The translations under genes and the position numbers were made by a program. DNA of 64,000 bases from JAOUEA01 sp963797635 (GTDB lineage Bacteria; Actinomycetota; UBA4738; HRBIN12), in assembly GCA_963797635.1 (NCBI GenBank), contig CAWCPZ010000007.1:186001-250000 (forward strand), written 5' to 3'. The notes under the pieces were generated by a model. That model did no database searches, was not told where the DNA came from, and saw nothing but the letters and a program-made list of their open reading frames with translations. Below, in pieces: positions 63,092 through 64,000 of the stretch. How positions within the stretch are numbered: position 1 is the stretch's first letter; the number at the start of each line of letters is the position of its first letter.

Positions 63092-63496
63092 GTGTCCGAG
63101 CCCGTGCGTTCCGTCGACCGCCTCGTGGGCGTCTACCACGCCGACGGTGGGGTCCGCGGAGAGCTGGCCTACCTCGCCGGGAGAGCCCGCGGCACGGCCC
63201 ACTGCACGCTCATCGACATCACCCACGGGTTCACGCTGAGCGGCAAGCGCTCGTTCAAGACGATGGCGGCCCAGCTGCCGGTGCCGCTGCGGTTGGTGCA
63301 TCGCAACGAGCAGCCGCCGGCGCTGGCCCAACTCACCGACGGCAGGACCCCGTGCATCATCGCCGAGGTGGGGTCCGAGCAGCTGATCGTGCTGGGGCCC
63401 GCCGACCTGCGGGCCTGCGACGGCGACGTGGGCCGGTTCGAGCAGGTGCTGTCGGCGGGCCTCGCCGACGCATCGTTGCGGCTGCCGCCGAGCTAG
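63092..63496 (+). CDS. Hypothetical protein (134 aa)
   Basis: Soluble 134-residue protein: VDRLVGVYHADGGVRGELAY, ARGTAHCTLIDITHGFTLSG, LPVPLRLVHRNEQPPALAQL and CIIAEVGSEQLIVLGPADLR. The alternation of hydrophobic strands and short helices fits a compact alpha/beta domain; a DUF-type actinobacterial family is likely but I do not recognise it. Leaderless GTG start. Its stop overlaps the convergent gene by 4 bp. Confidence 0.6.
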   Translation: MSEPVRSVDRLVGVYHADGGVRGELAYLAGRARGTAHCTLIDITHGFTLSGKRSFKTMAAQLPVPLRLVHRNEQPPALAQLTDGRTPCIIAEVGSEQLIVLGPADLRACDGDVGRFEQVLSAGLADASLRLPPS

Positions 63497-63900
63497 GAGC
63501 GGACGATGGCCGGGTCGGCGGCGGTGTCGACCGTCACCAGGTCGCCGGTGGCGAGCGCCGCTCCGGGCGCGACCACCACCGGCAGGTTCGACCCGTAGAG
63601 CTCGGTCGCCACCAGCGCCCCGAGCGCGATGATCGCATCGGGCTCACCCAGCACGATGGCGGCCGGCGCCGTGCCCGAGCGCACGGATTCGGCCAGCACG
63701 TAGGAGCTGGAGCTGGATCCGCGTCCGGCCGGCATCACCAGGACGCGTCCGGCGACGACGGACCCTGCCTGCGGATGATGCACGTCGATCACGGCACCGG
63801 TCGCCGGGTCGACGCCGCCCCAGAAGCTGAGCGGCTCATCCAGGACCAGCGCCTCGCCGTGTCCACGACCGCCCACCAACACCCGGACCTCGTCGCTCAT
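63493..63900 (-). CDS. Aconitase X swivel domain / PMDh small-subunit-like protein
   Basis: 135 residues. ALVLDEPLSFWGGVDPATGA at the start (the loop Ser-Phe-Trp-Gly-Gly-Val-Asp), VVAGRVLVMPAGRGSSSSSY near 43 (the flexible Ser-rich loop) and APAAIVLGEPDAIIALGALV near 77 are typical of the DUF126/AcnX swivel domain. In hydro-lyase pairs of this type it acts with the catalytic AcnX subunit encoded just upstream. ATG 63900 overlaps that gene's stop (ATGA); a GTG at 63909 is an alternative. Confidence 0.82.
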   Translation of the reverse strand: MSDEVRVLVGGRGHGEALVLDEPLSFWGGVDPATGAVIDVHHPQAGSVVAGRVLVMPAGRGSSSSSYVLAESVRSGTAPAAIVLGEPDAIIALGALVATELYGSNLPVVVAPGAALATGDLVTVDTAADPAIVRS

Positions 63901-64000
63901 GATCCCCACAGGTCCTCATCGCGGACCAGTTCGCCGGCGATCGCCGAGCGCACGCACTCCGCCATGCTGGCGAACGCGACGTCCAGGCCCAGGTTGCCCG
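63897..64000 (-). CDS. Aconitase X catalytic (large) subunit, C-terminal fragment
   Basis: Partial; the gene continues beyond the window. The visible 33 residues NLGLDVAFASMAECVRSAIA-GELVRDEDLWGS end at a TGA that overlaps the small-subunit ATG (ATGA). The VAFASMAECVRSAIAGEL pattern matches the C-terminal segment of AcnX/DUF521 dehydratases, and the adjacent swivel-domain gene supports the call. Substrate (mevalonate-5-phosphate, cis-3-hydroxyproline or another hydroxy-acid) cannot be decided. Confidence 0.65.
   Translation of the reverse strand, partial: GNLGLDVAFASMAECVRSAIAGELVRDEDLWGS

Overview
The window is high-GC DNA from a member of the Actinomycetota. The evidence is a WhiB regulator, coenzyme F420 biosynthesis genes (fbiA, fbiB, fbiC), LytR-CpsA-Psr, DUF3499, DUF5719 and DUF3105 proteins, an AAC(2')-I type acetyltransferase, and many starts only 6-9 nt downstream of a TAnnnT -10 element (leaderless genes). 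Gene order around fbiA-fbiC-whiB-glycosyltransferase-phosphomannomutase-SIS isomerase-ahcY resembles, from memory, the corresponding mycobacterial and Streptomyces neighbourhoods. The lineage looks distant from both and cannot be fixed from sequence alone.

Layout. 1-6.6 kb: small hypothetical genes, then an operon of a low-complexity membrane protein, an ApbE flavin transferase and a ferric-reductase-like membrane protein, then an ECF sigma/anti-sigma pair. 6.7-23.1 kb: a degenerate GGDEF protein diverging from a long, tightly coupled surface-polysaccharide cluster (LCP ligase, rmlA, rmlB, rmlD, four glycosyltransferases, Wzm/Wzt-type ABC exporter, SMR-like transporter, sugar-nucleotide pyrophosphorylase, a phosphoesterase lipoprotein and an AAC(2')-I acetyltransferase). 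23.2-26.7 kb: a SpoIID/LGFP wall protein and two DUF3105 proteins. 26.8-31.4 kb: F420 biosynthesis, with fbiB-fbiA divergent from fbiC. 31.5-45.0 kb: whiB, a histone H1-like protein, a 1025-residue membrane glycosyltransferase, DUF5719, an L,D-transpeptidase, DUF3499, a zinc ribbon, phosphomannomutase, Trm112, SIS isomerase, nucleoside phosphorylase, ahcY and comF. 45.0-52.5 kb: a structured raiA-type RNA ahead of hpf, a NarL-type regulator, DinB, acetolactate synthase, secA, and prfB with its programmed +1 frameshift. 52.5-64.0 kb: two large membrane proteins, ftsE-ftsX-smpB-ssrA (tmRNA), a giant adenylate-cyclase/ATPase/TPR protein, and the start of an aconitase-X-like operon.

The main caution is that about 24 single-base frame disruptions break at least 16 otherwise intact genes, including essential secA and ftsX. 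Nearly all are +1 insertions and many fall in short homopolymers or as an extra T in CTTGG. This looks like residual consensus error from a long-read assembly rather than gene decay, so disrupted genes are annotated at full length with the break noted. The prfB frameshift is different: it has the authentic Shine-Dalgarno-like/CTT-TGA-C signal.

Functionally the window joins cell-envelope polymer synthesis and attachment (rml genes, glycosyltransferases, ABC exporter, LCP, mannose metabolism, L,D-transpeptidase), F420 cofactor synthesis, and translation/ribosome maintenance (hpf, prfB, smpB, ssrA, secA). The best non-coding finding is the roughly 240-nt structured RNA closed by a perfect 14-bp helix upstream of hpf.
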